A stretch of 64,000 bases of DNA from CAMEON01 sp045531965. Lineage in GTDB: Bacteria > Bacillota > Clostridia > Oscillospirales > CAG-272. Shown here piece by piece: positions 47,101 to 56,900 of this stretch. Each line of letters begins with the position of its first letter. The first letter of the stretch is position 1. A program made the translations under genes and the position numbers. The notes under the pieces were generated by a model, which saw only the letters and a list, made by a program, of their open reading frames with translations, made no database searches and was not told where the DNA came from. The stretch spans positions 20,393 to 84,392 of the forward strand of contig JAZSFA010000097.1 of NCBI GenBank assembly GCA_045531965.1, in the 5' to 3' direction.

Positions 47101-47655
47101 ATGGAAAAATTCATCCCCGTGGTGGTCATCAAGGAACTTGCCGAGACTGACAAGATTCTGACCGCCCTCAAGAACAACAACATCAACTGCGCCGAGATCA
47201 CCTTCCGTACCGCTTTTGCCGCCGAGGCCATTGCCTACGCTGTAGAGCATTACCCCGACATGGAGATCGGCGCGGGTACGGTCATCAACGCCGAGCAGTG
47301 TGAGGCGGCTTTGACCGCAGGAGCTACCTTTATCGTGTCCCCCGGTCTGTCCCCAGCCGTTGCCAAGATCTGCAACGAACGGAATATCCCCTACTATCCC
47401 GGGTGCGTAACCCCCACCGAGATCATGGCAGCTTTGGAGCTGGGGATTACCACGGTAAAGTTCTTCCCCGCCAACGTCTACGGCGGCTTGAAGGCTCTGA
47501 AAGCCCTCTCCGCCCCCTTCCCCCAGGTGCAGTTCATCCCCACGGGTGGCGTGGATCGCTCCAACATCGACGAATTTTTAGCCTTTGACAAGGTGGCGGC
47601 CATCGGCGGCAGCTTCTTCGTCAAGGAGGCGCTGGAAGCCGTGGAGAACAAATGA
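47101..47655 (+). CDS. eda: 2-dehydro-3-deoxyphosphogluconate (KDPG) aldolase
   Basis: 184 residues, some 20-25 shorter than most Eda proteins because both ends are trimmed. The core is complete: CAEITFRT near residue 30 (catalytic Glu), GAGTVINAEQ near 58, VSPGLSP near 79, YYPGCVTPTEI near 97, TVKFFPA near 120 (Schiff-base Lys) and PTGGVD near 147. It splits KDPG into pyruvate and glyceraldehyde-3-phosphate, the last step of the uronate route. It overlaps the next gene by four bases (ATGA), so the two are translationally coupled. Confidence 0.93.
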   Translation: MEKFIPVVVIKELAETDKILTALKNNNINCAEITFRTAFAAEAIAYAVEHYPDMEIGAGTVINAEQCEAALTAGATFIVSPGLSPAVAKICNERNIPYYPGCVTPTEIMAALELGITTVKFFPANVYGGLKALKALSAPFPQVQFIPTGGVDRSNIDEFLAFDKVAAIGGSFFVKEALEAVENK

Positions 47656-49511
47656 TCACTTTCAAAAAGACAGATCGAAGGGCTGATGGACTTAACAGAC
47701 TGATCGGTGAATTTGAGCATCCCTCTGCCGAGTTTTCCCCCATGCCCTTTTGGTTTTGGAATGATACCTTGACTGAGGAGGAGATCGCACGGCAGATGCG
47801 AGCTTTCAAGGAAAAGGGCGTGGATGGCTTCGTCATCCATCCGAGGCTTGGGCTGGATCCTGCCATTCCCTACATGGGGGAGCGGTGGCTGTACTTCGTC
47901 CGCTACGCCGTGGCTTTAGCCAAGGAGCTTCACATGAAGGTCATGCTCTACGACGAGGCCATGTATCCTTCCGGGTCTTGCTCGGGGCAGGTGGTGGCAG
48001 AGAATCCCGACTACGCTGCCAAGGGACTGAAGATGGTCCGTAACCCTTCCCTGTCCGAGGGTGAGCAGTTGGTAGCGCAGAGCGAACACGAAGGAGAAAC
48101 CGTGTATTTCATCATGACCCCCTCTCGCGGCACCATTCGAGGAGTCTGCTACGGTCAAGATGACGGTCAGCCGGGTGCGCCTCCCGCGGCGGATCTTTTG
48201 AACCCCAATTCGGTGTCTGCCTTCATCCGTCTGACCCATCAGAAGTATTATGACGCGCTATCCGAGTATTTCGGAGACACCGTCATCGCCATTTTCACCG
48301 ACGAGCCCTGCCTTCTTGGGCGGGGCTCCTTCCCAGGGCTGATCCCTTGGACGGGGGATTTCCTCGCGGACTTCAAGTCCCTTGGGTATGATGAATCCCA
48401 TCTGCCCGCCCTATTTGAGCCAAAGGATGATACGGCAAATCGGATCAAGGAAGACTACCTGCGCCTGATCTTTGAGCGCATGAACCGTGTGTTTTACGGT
48501 CAGATCGCTGACTGGTGCGAAAGCCACGGCATACTGCTTGCGGGGCATCCCGAGAGCAGCTCGGACATCCATCTACTTTCCCATTTCGGTATTCCCTGTC
48601 AGGATATCGTTTGGCGGTATCTCTACCCCGGAGATCCCACCAATATACGAGGTGTCCATAGCACCATGGGCAAGTGCGCCTCGGACAGCGCCCGCCACAG
48701 AGGCAAACGTCGCAACGGCAACGAGTGCTTTGGGGTGTGCGGTCACCGAGATGATCCCTACGCCTTTGAGCGGGAGGACATGAAGTGGTATCTGGACTGG
48801 CTCTTTGCCCGTGGATGTAACCTCATCATCCCCCACGCTTTCTATTACTCCCTTCGCGACGACCGCAAGGACGAGCGTCCCCCCGAAGTGGGGATGCACA
48901 GCACGTTCTGGGGCGAGTATAAAGAAATAACCGACTACATAAAGCGATGCTGTTCTCTGAACACCGACTGCGTCAATATCACCGACATCGCCGTGCTTTG
49001 CACCGAGCGGGAGCTGCCCGACGGGGCGGTGAAGTCTCTGTATGAGCATCAGGTGGAGTTCAACTATTTGGAGCGATCGCTTCTGGATGCAGTCACCCTG
49101 AAGGATGGAGCGGCTAAGATCGCCGAGCAAGCGTATCGCGTGATGATTGTGGATCGCGACTACGATGCCGAAACGATCGCCTTTTTGGAGAGATTCAAGG
49201 AAGCGGGCGGTATGGTGATCGACTTCCGCGACTATGCGGTGGAGGCGGACTACCTCGCGGAAGTTCGCAGTGCGAGTCGGACTCTACTGAACATTGAATC
49301 CACCGAACATCTGCGAATGACCCATGTGCGAAAGTATGGGATAGATATTGTCTTCCTGTCCAACGAGGGCGAAGCGCCCTTGACCGCCACGGTGCGGGAG
49401 CGGGTGGCCGAGGTCTGGGACTGCGAGGCGGGGGTGCGTGTGCCGCATAGCGGGGAGATCTTGACGGTCGAGTTGGCTCCGCGGAAGAGCGTGCATTTGA
49501 TTCTTGCTTGA
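47652..49511 (+). CDS. GH106-like (alpha-L-rhamnosidase-related) glycoside hydrolase
   Basis: 619 residues, no signal peptide. The opening PMPFWFWNDTLTEEEI, then GVDGFVIHPRLG and VMLYDEAMYPSG, match the catalytic-barrel start of GH106-type rhamnosidase relatives. Later IAIFTDEPCLL near residue 215 and GHPESSSD near 300 carry plausible acidic residues. It is shorter than typical GH106 enzymes (over 900 residues) and lacks the extra beta domains, so the substrate is uncertain. A rhamnose- or uronate-decorated oligosaccharide would fit the operon. It overlaps eda by four bases. Confidence 0.7.
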   Translation: MITFKKTDRRADGLNRLIGEFEHPSAEFSPMPFWFWNDTLTEEEIARQMRAFKEKGVDGFVIHPRLGLDPAIPYMGERWLYFVRYAVALAKELHMKVMLYDEAMYPSGSCSGQVVAENPDYAAKGLKMVRNPSLSEGEQLVAQSEHEGETVYFIMTPSRGTIRGVCYGQDDGQPGAPPAADLLNPNSVSAFIRLTHQKYYDALSEYFGDTVIAIFTDEPCLLGRGSFPGLIPWTGDFLADFKSLGYDESHLPALFEPKDDTANRIKEDYLRLIFERMNRVFYGQIADWCESHGILLAGHPESSSDIHLLSHFGIPCQDIVWRYLYPGDPTNIRGVHSTMGKCASDSARHRGKRRNGNECFGVCGHRDDPYAFEREDMKWYLDWLFARGCNLIIPHAFYYSLRDDRKDERPPEVGMHSTFWGEYKEITDYIKRCCSLNTDCVNITDIAVLCTERELPDGAVKSLYEHQVEFNYLERSLLDAVTLKDGAAKIAEQAYRVMIVDRDYDAETIAFLERFKEAGGMVIDFRDYAVEADYLAEVRSASRTLLNIESTEHLRMTHVRKYGIDIVFLSNEGEAPLTATVRERVAEVWDCEAGVRVPHSGEILTVELAPRKSVHLILA

Positions 49512-49570
49512 TTGCGCGATATATTCAAATTGCAGTTTATAGGAGAGCGAAGAGAACGGCCTCCGGCGGT

Positions 49571-49701
49571 TTAAACCCTTCTTGGAAAAAGGGTTTAAGA
49601 ATCCCAAGAACTTTAAAAAACATTGATAAGTATACCTTTTTGAAAGTTCTTGAAGGGTGTCCAGAGGGAAACTTCTTTCAAGAAGTTTCCCTTTGGTGTC
49701 C
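49571..49701. repeat. Three-hairpin palindromic repeat element
   Basis: Three successive inverted repeats: TTAAACCCTT/AAGGGTTTAA (49571-49580, 49589-49598), CAAGAACTTT/AAAGTTCTTG (49605-49614, 49643-49652), and a 13-bp pair AGGGAAACTTCTT/AAGAAGTTTCCCT (49665-49677, 49680-49692) flanked by GGTGTCC on both sides. The whole block of about 130 bp lies between the GH106-like gene and kdgK. Similar blocks are common intergenic repeats in related gut Clostridia (from memory, not searched). A frame running through it in phase with kdgK is not coding. Confidence 0.7.
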
Positions 49702-49765
49702 TCCCCGCTCCCCTACAAACCCAAATTTTCTGACACCAAAAATCCTACAAATACGGAGATCTATC

Positions 49766-50785
49766 ATGAAAGTCATTACCTTTGGCGAGATCATGCTGCG
49801 TCTCGCCCCCAACGGCTACTACCGCTTCTTCCAAAACGATCAGATGCAGGCCACCTTTGGCGGCGGCGAGGCCAACGTAGCAGTTTCTCTCGCCAATTTC
49901 GGACTGGACAGCACCTATGTCACGAAGCTTCCCAAGCACGCCATCGGACAGGCGGCCATTGATTCCCTGCGTTACTTTGGCGTGGACACCTCCAAGGTGG
50001 TGCGCGGCGGTGATCGCGTGGGAATCTACTATCTGGAGAAGGGCGCCTCCCAGCGTGGGTCTGTCTGTATCTACGACCGCGCTCATTCGGCGATTGCGGA
50101 AGCATCTGCTTCGGATTTCGACTGGGATGCTATTTTTGAAGGAGCCGATTGGTTCCATTTCACGGGCATTACCCCCGCCTTGGGCGGTGAGCTGGTGGAT
50201 ATTTGTCTCGACGCCTGCAAAGCCGCCAAGGCTCACGGTGTCAAGATCTCCTGCGATCTCAACTACCGAGGCAAGCTCTGGACGAGAGCCGAGGCAAGAG
50301 AGGCCATGACCAAGCTCTGCGAATACGTGGACGTCTGCATCTCCAACGAGGAGGACGCCAAAGATGTGTTCGGCATCGAGGCCGAGAACACCGACATTTA
50401 CGGCGGCAAGCTGAACCACGAGGGCTATAAGTCCGTCGCAAAACAGCTGGCCGACAAGTTCGGATTTGAGAATGTGGCTATCACCCTGCGTTCTTCTATC
50501 TCCGCCAGCGACAACGATTGGGCAGGTATGCTCTACGACGGCGAAAATTACTGCTTCTCCAAGTCCTACCACCTTCACATCGTGGATCGCGTGGGCGGCG
50601 GCGACAGCTTTGGCGCAGGTCTGATTTATGCCTTGCTGTCGGGCAAGTCCACCCAAGCCGCCATTGAATTTGCTGTGGCCGCATCTGCCCTCAAGCACTC
50701 TATCGAGGGTGACTTCAACCGCGTCAGCGTAACCGAAGTGGAGAAGCTGGCAGGCGGCGATGGATCAGGCAGAGTGCAAAGATAA
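49766..50785 (+). CDS. kdgK: 2-keto-3-deoxygluconate kinase (PfkB family)
   Basis: 339 residues. It phosphorylates 2-keto-3-deoxygluconate to KDPG, the step between UxuA and Eda. PfkB signatures: FGEIMLRLAP at the N terminus, FGGGEANVAVSLANFGL near residue 33, CDLNYRGKLW near 165, and DRVGGGDSFGAGLIYALLSG near 275 with the catalytic Asp. The ATG at 49766 follows CGGAG; the frame is open 86 codons further upstream but that part is the palindromic repeat. Last gene of the uronate group, with a terminator at 50814. Confidence 0.92.
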   Translation: MKVITFGEIMLRLAPNGYYRFFQNDQMQATFGGGEANVAVSLANFGLDSTYVTKLPKHAIGQAAIDSLRYFGVDTSKVVRGGDRVGIYYLEKGASQRGSVCIYDRAHSAIAEASASDFDWDAIFEGADWFHFTGITPALGGELVDICLDACKAAKAHGVKISCDLNYRGKLWTRAEAREAMTKLCEYVDVCISNEEDAKDVFGIEAENTDIYGGKLNHEGYKSVAKQLADKFGFENVAITLRSSISASDNDWAGMLYDGENYCFSKSYHLHIVDRVGGGDSFGAGLIYALLSGKSTQAAIEFAVAASALKHSIEGDFNRVSVTEVEKLAGGDGSGRVQR

Positions 50786-50813
50786 ATCATAAGATATCAT
50801 GAATTGATAATTA

Positions 50814-50857
50814 AAGCGGTTGCTTTTACCGAATGGGTTTAGAGCAATCGCTTTTTT
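50814..50857 (+). terminator. Terminator of the uronate gene group
   Basis: 11-bp stem AAGCGGTTGCT / AGCAATCGCTT (one G-T wobble) with a loop of 18 bases and six T. Confidence 0.8.
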
Positions 50858-50919
50858 CGTTCAAACGACCGATGGGCAGCCTATTTCCTTTCCCGGAAAA
50901 TCAGGCATACATAAATGTA

Positions 50920-50945
50920 AGGGGCTGTCTTTTCAGACAGCCCCT
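50920..50945 (-). terminator. Hairpin behind the GLUG lipoprotein gene
   Basis: Perfect 11-bp stem AGGGGCTGTCT / AGACAGCCCCT with a 4-base loop, 17 bases past the stop of the minus-strand gene. It lacks a good T run on either strand, so it may act as an mRNA 3' end stabiliser rather than a classical terminator. Confidence 0.55.
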
Positions 50946-50961
50946 CGGGTATATAACATGA

Positions 50962-53900
50962 TTATTTCTGACGTATCAGTACAGGACCATAGCCCTCCTC
51001 AAGACATAAGCCTTTGATCTTCCAAACGCCGCTATCCCAGCCTAACAAATCGGTATAGAAATCGGAATCATCGTATTGATCCAGTGTTATCTCGGTCACA
51101 TGATCTTCACCCGGTAGCGAAATAGCATGACCACAAGATTTCACAAGCTTTTGTCCTTCATAGCGGTAGCAATTTACCACCTCGGAATTTTCCTGCTCTC
51201 CGATCAAGCCGCCAATGCCATAGCAGTACACAAAATCGGAATAACCATAGCTACCTATGACATTTCCAAAAGCAAAGCAGTTTTGTATGGATGCGTCGTA
51301 CGCACGACCTATAAGACCTCCTACATACACATCATCATAAACAGAGCCACTCACATCTCCCAACGCATAGCAGTTGACCACTGTACCCGTACTTGAGCCG
51401 ATAAGACCGCCTGCATATACATGATCCGCAATATACTGGAAGTTTCCGTGAGTTTCTCCCATAACGTCGCCCGTGGCATAACAATCCGCGATGCTACCCA
51501 TGTTGGTCGCCACAAGTCCGCCGGCATAAGCCCCGGGATTTCTTTCCTGATAAAGAGCATAAGCACCAACGCCGCCGTGGGCAAAACAACGGGAGATCTT
51601 CCCTTCTTTCGCATTGATACCAACCAAGCCGCCGGCATACGTTTGGGCATAAAGTGTCTTATTGGTGACTTCGCCCCAAGCAAAGCTGTCGGCGACCTCA
51701 CCCTCATTGTAGCCAACCAGACCGCCCGCGACAAAATTGCTATATCGATACTGATTGTATAGCTGATTCATGATGCTAATGCCAACATTCGCATAGGTAT
51801 TATGAACATAACCACGATTCTGACCTACAAGACCGCCCACGTAAAATTCTCCGTCTCCATTGGCGTTAGAAATATTTGTGGAAAGCGTGATATTTCCCGT
51901 GGCATAGCAGTCGACAACCGTGCCATGATTTCGACCAACCAAGCATCCAAAATCGTTGCTTTTTGTCAACCTGCTGTGTACGACATCACAATCCTCCAAG
52001 CCAAGATTGATGATATATCCTTTCGAGAACCCGAAGAGTCCCCCTTGCTCTCTTGGAACACTGTCTCTGATCGTCAGATGATAGATGACATGACCGTTGC
52101 CGTCAAAGTATCCCGAGAACGGATACTCAAATGCACTATAAGTATAACCGATCGGTGTCCAAACCAGTCCGTTCAGATCAATATCGTTCATCAGTCGGAA
52201 GCATTTGTCTCCATACTCTGAAATATGCAAGGAAAGATATGCCAGTTCAGCGCCTGTATAGATTAGGTAGGGGTTTTCTTGCGTTCCTTCACCTCCGCCA
52301 AAGCCGGAGGCAATGCTTCCGTCCCATATATCGGTTTCCCGGGCAAGCTCTTTGGAAATGAACACAGCCACAAGGGAATAATGATCCGAAGGCATGATGA
52401 AGGTATACTCCATTTGGCGGCTGACGGACTTGTCACCGACATACCAACCGTCAAATACATATCCATCCATAGGGACGGCAGAGACAGTAACAGATTGACC
52501 CTCATAGCCGACATCCACCGTGATGACGGTTCCCTGTGCTTCATCATTGGGTGCAATCGTCAGATCATAATACTTAGCATATCTTGCCTCAATTATCACA
52601 CCTGCGGCAGGCATAGAAAACGTATAGGACATGGCATCAGACAGCTGTCGATTCTTGCTGTACCAGCCAAGGAAGGCATAACCCTCTGCCTCTGTTGCGG
52701 TCAAGGTAACCGAATCGCCAAGACCGTAAGCATCTCCCTGTCCCGTAATATGAGCAATGCCTTCATAAGTCGGAATTACGGTGACAGAATAAGCACTGCG
52801 TTCAAACACGGGAGTCATAGATACATCCTCGGTAATTGCCATCTCAAAGATCCTTTGGTTACTGATCAACATACCGTTCATATACCAACCGATAAACGCG
52901 TACCCTGTATTCGGTATAGCAATCAGGACCGCAGTACCGTTCTTATGAACAATCGCCTCGCTCAGGTTGGCTGCGCCTCCTATCGCGGGAGAGACCCATA
53001 CCTGATGATAAGTAACCGGCTGATGATCCAGTCCGGGAAGTTGGTCCCCATCCACTTGCTGAAGCTGCCAGACTTCCTTACTCCAGAAAAGCGAAGTCAT
53101 GTAAAACTCGGGAGAAGACAGTTGTTTTGCGGAGACAAGTATACCGTTTTCATCAATCTTGGCAAGTGTACTGTCGGCTTCGATGATCTGATCATCCGAG
53201 CGATAGCAATTGGTTATGCTTCCGAGCGGATTGAAATAACTCACAACGGGTCCTACCAAATCAGATAGGGCGGCATAAGGATGGATGACATCGCCCATAG
53301 CCAAGCAATCGGACAAGCTGCCGCGGTTCATTGCCACCAGCCCTGCAAGGAGTTGCTGTTTCGATTCCGGTCGGGCAGTTGAATAAACTTTACCCGAAGC
53401 ATAACAACGAAGCACGGCGCTCTCGTTGATACCGATCAGCCCTCCAAGGTATTGCGCCGCACCGCCGACATCATCGGTAGCAAAGCAATCCGTGATCTCT
53501 CCCTGGGCGTGACAACCCACAAGTCCGCCTAAAGCAGTTTCGCTATCGTAGGTTCCGTACTTATGATAAGTCGGCATGTAAAGCTTGCCCATCGCATAAG
53601 ATTCGGTGATCGTGCTTGCATTATAGCCCACCAGTCCGCCTGTATAACTACAATAATCCACGGTGATCTGTACGTCGGCTTTACAGTTTTGCACTATACC
53701 GATCTCATGATTGAAGACACGGTTATATCCGACAAGACCGCCAACGTAACCATAGTTGGTTGCATAGATCTCACCAAACGCCTCGGACCGGCTCACAAGT
53801 CCGCGGTTTTCCACAACGAGTCCTGCAATCCAAAGGGTCGCTTTGGTGTTGCTCGAGGCATCTTTGTCCGAAGCCGTCAAGGAAACGTCCGCTCGACAAT

Positions 53901-56900
53901 CTGTGATCGTACCTTCATTGAGGACAGCCAAGCCGCCGATCTTTTTCTGCGACGTCATCTCTGTGCGGGTATAACAGCGTTGGATGGTGCCGCCATTGTA
54001 GCCCACAAGTCCGCCCGCGAATGAGATATCATCCGCTGTGATCCAAGCATAAGAATCGGTGATCGTGCCTAAATTAAAGCCGACAAGTCCGCCAAAATAG
54101 CCATATTGACCACTTGCTTTTCCGACCACAGAGCAGTTTGATATCGTACCGCCATTATTATAGCCAACGAGTCCGCCAACGTATCCACGATCACCGTCAA
54201 AGAAGATGTCGAAATTTTCCACGCGGACATTCTTGATCGTGCCCTCAAGATCTCCGAAGAGACCGTTATTTGCCATGGCAGGCTTAAAATTAGCGATCGT
54301 ATAACCATTACCGTCGAAATGACCCGCGAACGGCGTACCGTTCTTTCCTTCAGTGAAACCGATGGAGGTCCATTCATGTCCACCCAGATCAAGCGAACAG
54401 GTTAATTGATAATACTGATGGCTATAAAGAGATTTAGATGCGTAATCCTGCAAGACCAAGCTCAAGAAAGCCAGTTCACCGGGAGAGGAGATGAGATAAG
54501 GATCTTCTGCAGTTCCCCGTCCGCCGGAGAAGCCTATGGCGGGCTTACCGTCCCAAGGTTCGCCTGGGATAGAGATTCGGGACGTAAAGCGTGCAATCAG
54601 TTCAAAATCCTGTGGAGGCATACAGAAAGTATAGGTAGGATCCTCACAGAGAAGCACCCCATCCGCAAACCATCCAAAGAAGACGTAGCCTTCGTTTGGT
54701 GCTGCCGATACCGTGACGCATTGGGTTTCATAAGCCATATCCCATCCTCCGGTCACCAAACCAAAGCTATCCTCGTTGGACTTGACCGAAAGATCGTAAT
54801 ATGGATAGTACCTTGCTTCAAGGGTCAAATCTCGAGCGGGCATGGAGAAACTAACGGTCTGTTCTGCTGCATAAAGCGCTCCGTCTATATACCAACCGAG
54901 GAAAGCATAGCCGTCAACCGTCTTGGCGTTGATGGTGATGTCATCGCCGTAATGGTAGCCTGTTCCGCAACCGCTGAGGCAATCCAGCCCCTCCACCGAG
55001 GGCGTGAGCGTAATGGAATAATCAATAATTTCAAAAACGGCGGTAATCTGCACAGAACCCGTAGGGGTATAGAGGAAGGTTTCTTCAGAAGAAACCAGCT
55101 GATCATTGATATACCAGCCAACCAGCCGATAACCTGCATTCGGCAGCGCCATCAACGGAACTGTCGTATGGCGGCATAAAAGATCCGTATAGTTGACCGT
55201 TCCCCCGCCCAGAGAAGTCACAAACACTTGTTCATACAGAGCAAATAGTTGATCGCAGATGGACAGAGTGAGAAGGCAACCCGATTGCAAAGGTCTGTAT
55301 GCCATATTCCAGATCTCTGAACTCCATGTAAGGGTTTCGGTGAAGAACGTCAAGCCTTCAAGCGTCTCCTTCGGGAGCAGGGTTGCAGAGCGATCGGTAT
55401 AAGGTTCCCCATTTTTTGTCAGCTGTTGTCCCTCAAAGCCATAGACATTGGTTTTACCGCCTGTCACGGCGGAGACGAAACATGAATATCCTTCCGCCGT
55501 TACGTGACCGAGAGCCACACCGTTGGTCGCAGATACCGCGAGACCATAGGCATATGCTTTGGAGTACTTGGCGGATTTCGGGGCAAGGGCGGTGACATTT
55601 CCCGCGGCATACGCGTTTGTAACGTTTCCATTATATTGGGTACCCACAAGACCGCCCGCATAAGCACACGGATAATTCGACATCCCCGAAATGATGGCAG
55701 TTACGTCACCCAAGGCGTAACAATTGACGACCTGACCGTTCAAATATCCGATAAGACCACCTGCGTATACCGTAATGTTGTTTACATTTTCGGGGGCTTC
55801 TCGCGAAGCCTGAACGGTACAATCCGCATAACTTGTCTCTATGGTACATTTTTCACCATAACCAACCAAACCGCCTGCGGTATAGGCAGAAATCTCTCCG
55901 TTTTTCGCATAACAGTTACGAACGGTTCCTCTGTACAGATAACCGACAAGACCGCCCGCCTTACCCACTGTATGAATGCTGAAATTCTCTATGCCTAAAT
56001 TTTCAATCGTTCCTTCGACGTAGCCAAAAAGTCCAAAATAATTACCGGTCGCATCTTCTGACGAAGTAATTACGAAGTTGGAGATCACAAATCCGTCGCC
56101 GTGGAAAGTTCCCGTAAAGGCTTTTGTAGCCGAACCGATGGGCTCCCATGCCAAGCCACCTAGATCAATATCATTGACCAAGCGATAATGTTGGTTATAA
56201 TAACGTCCAACTCGGTCATTGATAACATGAGCAAAGAACGCAAGCTCCGCACCCGTGGAGATGAGATAGGGATCCTCGGCTGTGCCCCTACCGTCGACAA
56301 AACCCTCGGCAATACTACCATCCCAAATGTTCAAAAGCAAATTCTGCGTGGCTGTAAAGCCTGCCACAAGACTAACATCATCATCAGGCATATAGAAACT
56401 GTAGACCGCCTCACGGCTGACACATAGGTTTCCATCGAACCATCCGACAAACGTGTACCCTTCAAAGGGCTCAGCCGTCAAGGAGACATATTCGCCACCA
56501 TACGCCCGCTTCCCCGCAGTACATGTGCCAAAAGACGATGCATTGGGGCGAGCATCGAGCATAACGAGAGGCAGATACCTTGCCTCGTAGATCAGATCCT
56601 CCATAGGCATCTCGAAAGAATAGGTTGCGGTTTCCGAGATCAACGTTTCGCCGCAGTACCAGCCAAGGAAAGCATAGTCTTCCGACTCAGGTGCATACAG
56701 CGTGACCTCATCCAAATAGTGGTATGCTCCGCCACCCGACATTTCGACACCTTCCTGATTACACGTCAGATTGACCGTATAATCGATGTGGTCAAAGCGG
56801 GCAGTCAGCTTATCCGATCCCGAAGGCTTATAAGTATAGGCAATAGCGGTACTGATCTGTGCGTCTCCGCGATACCAGCCAAGGAATTGACAAGCCATAT

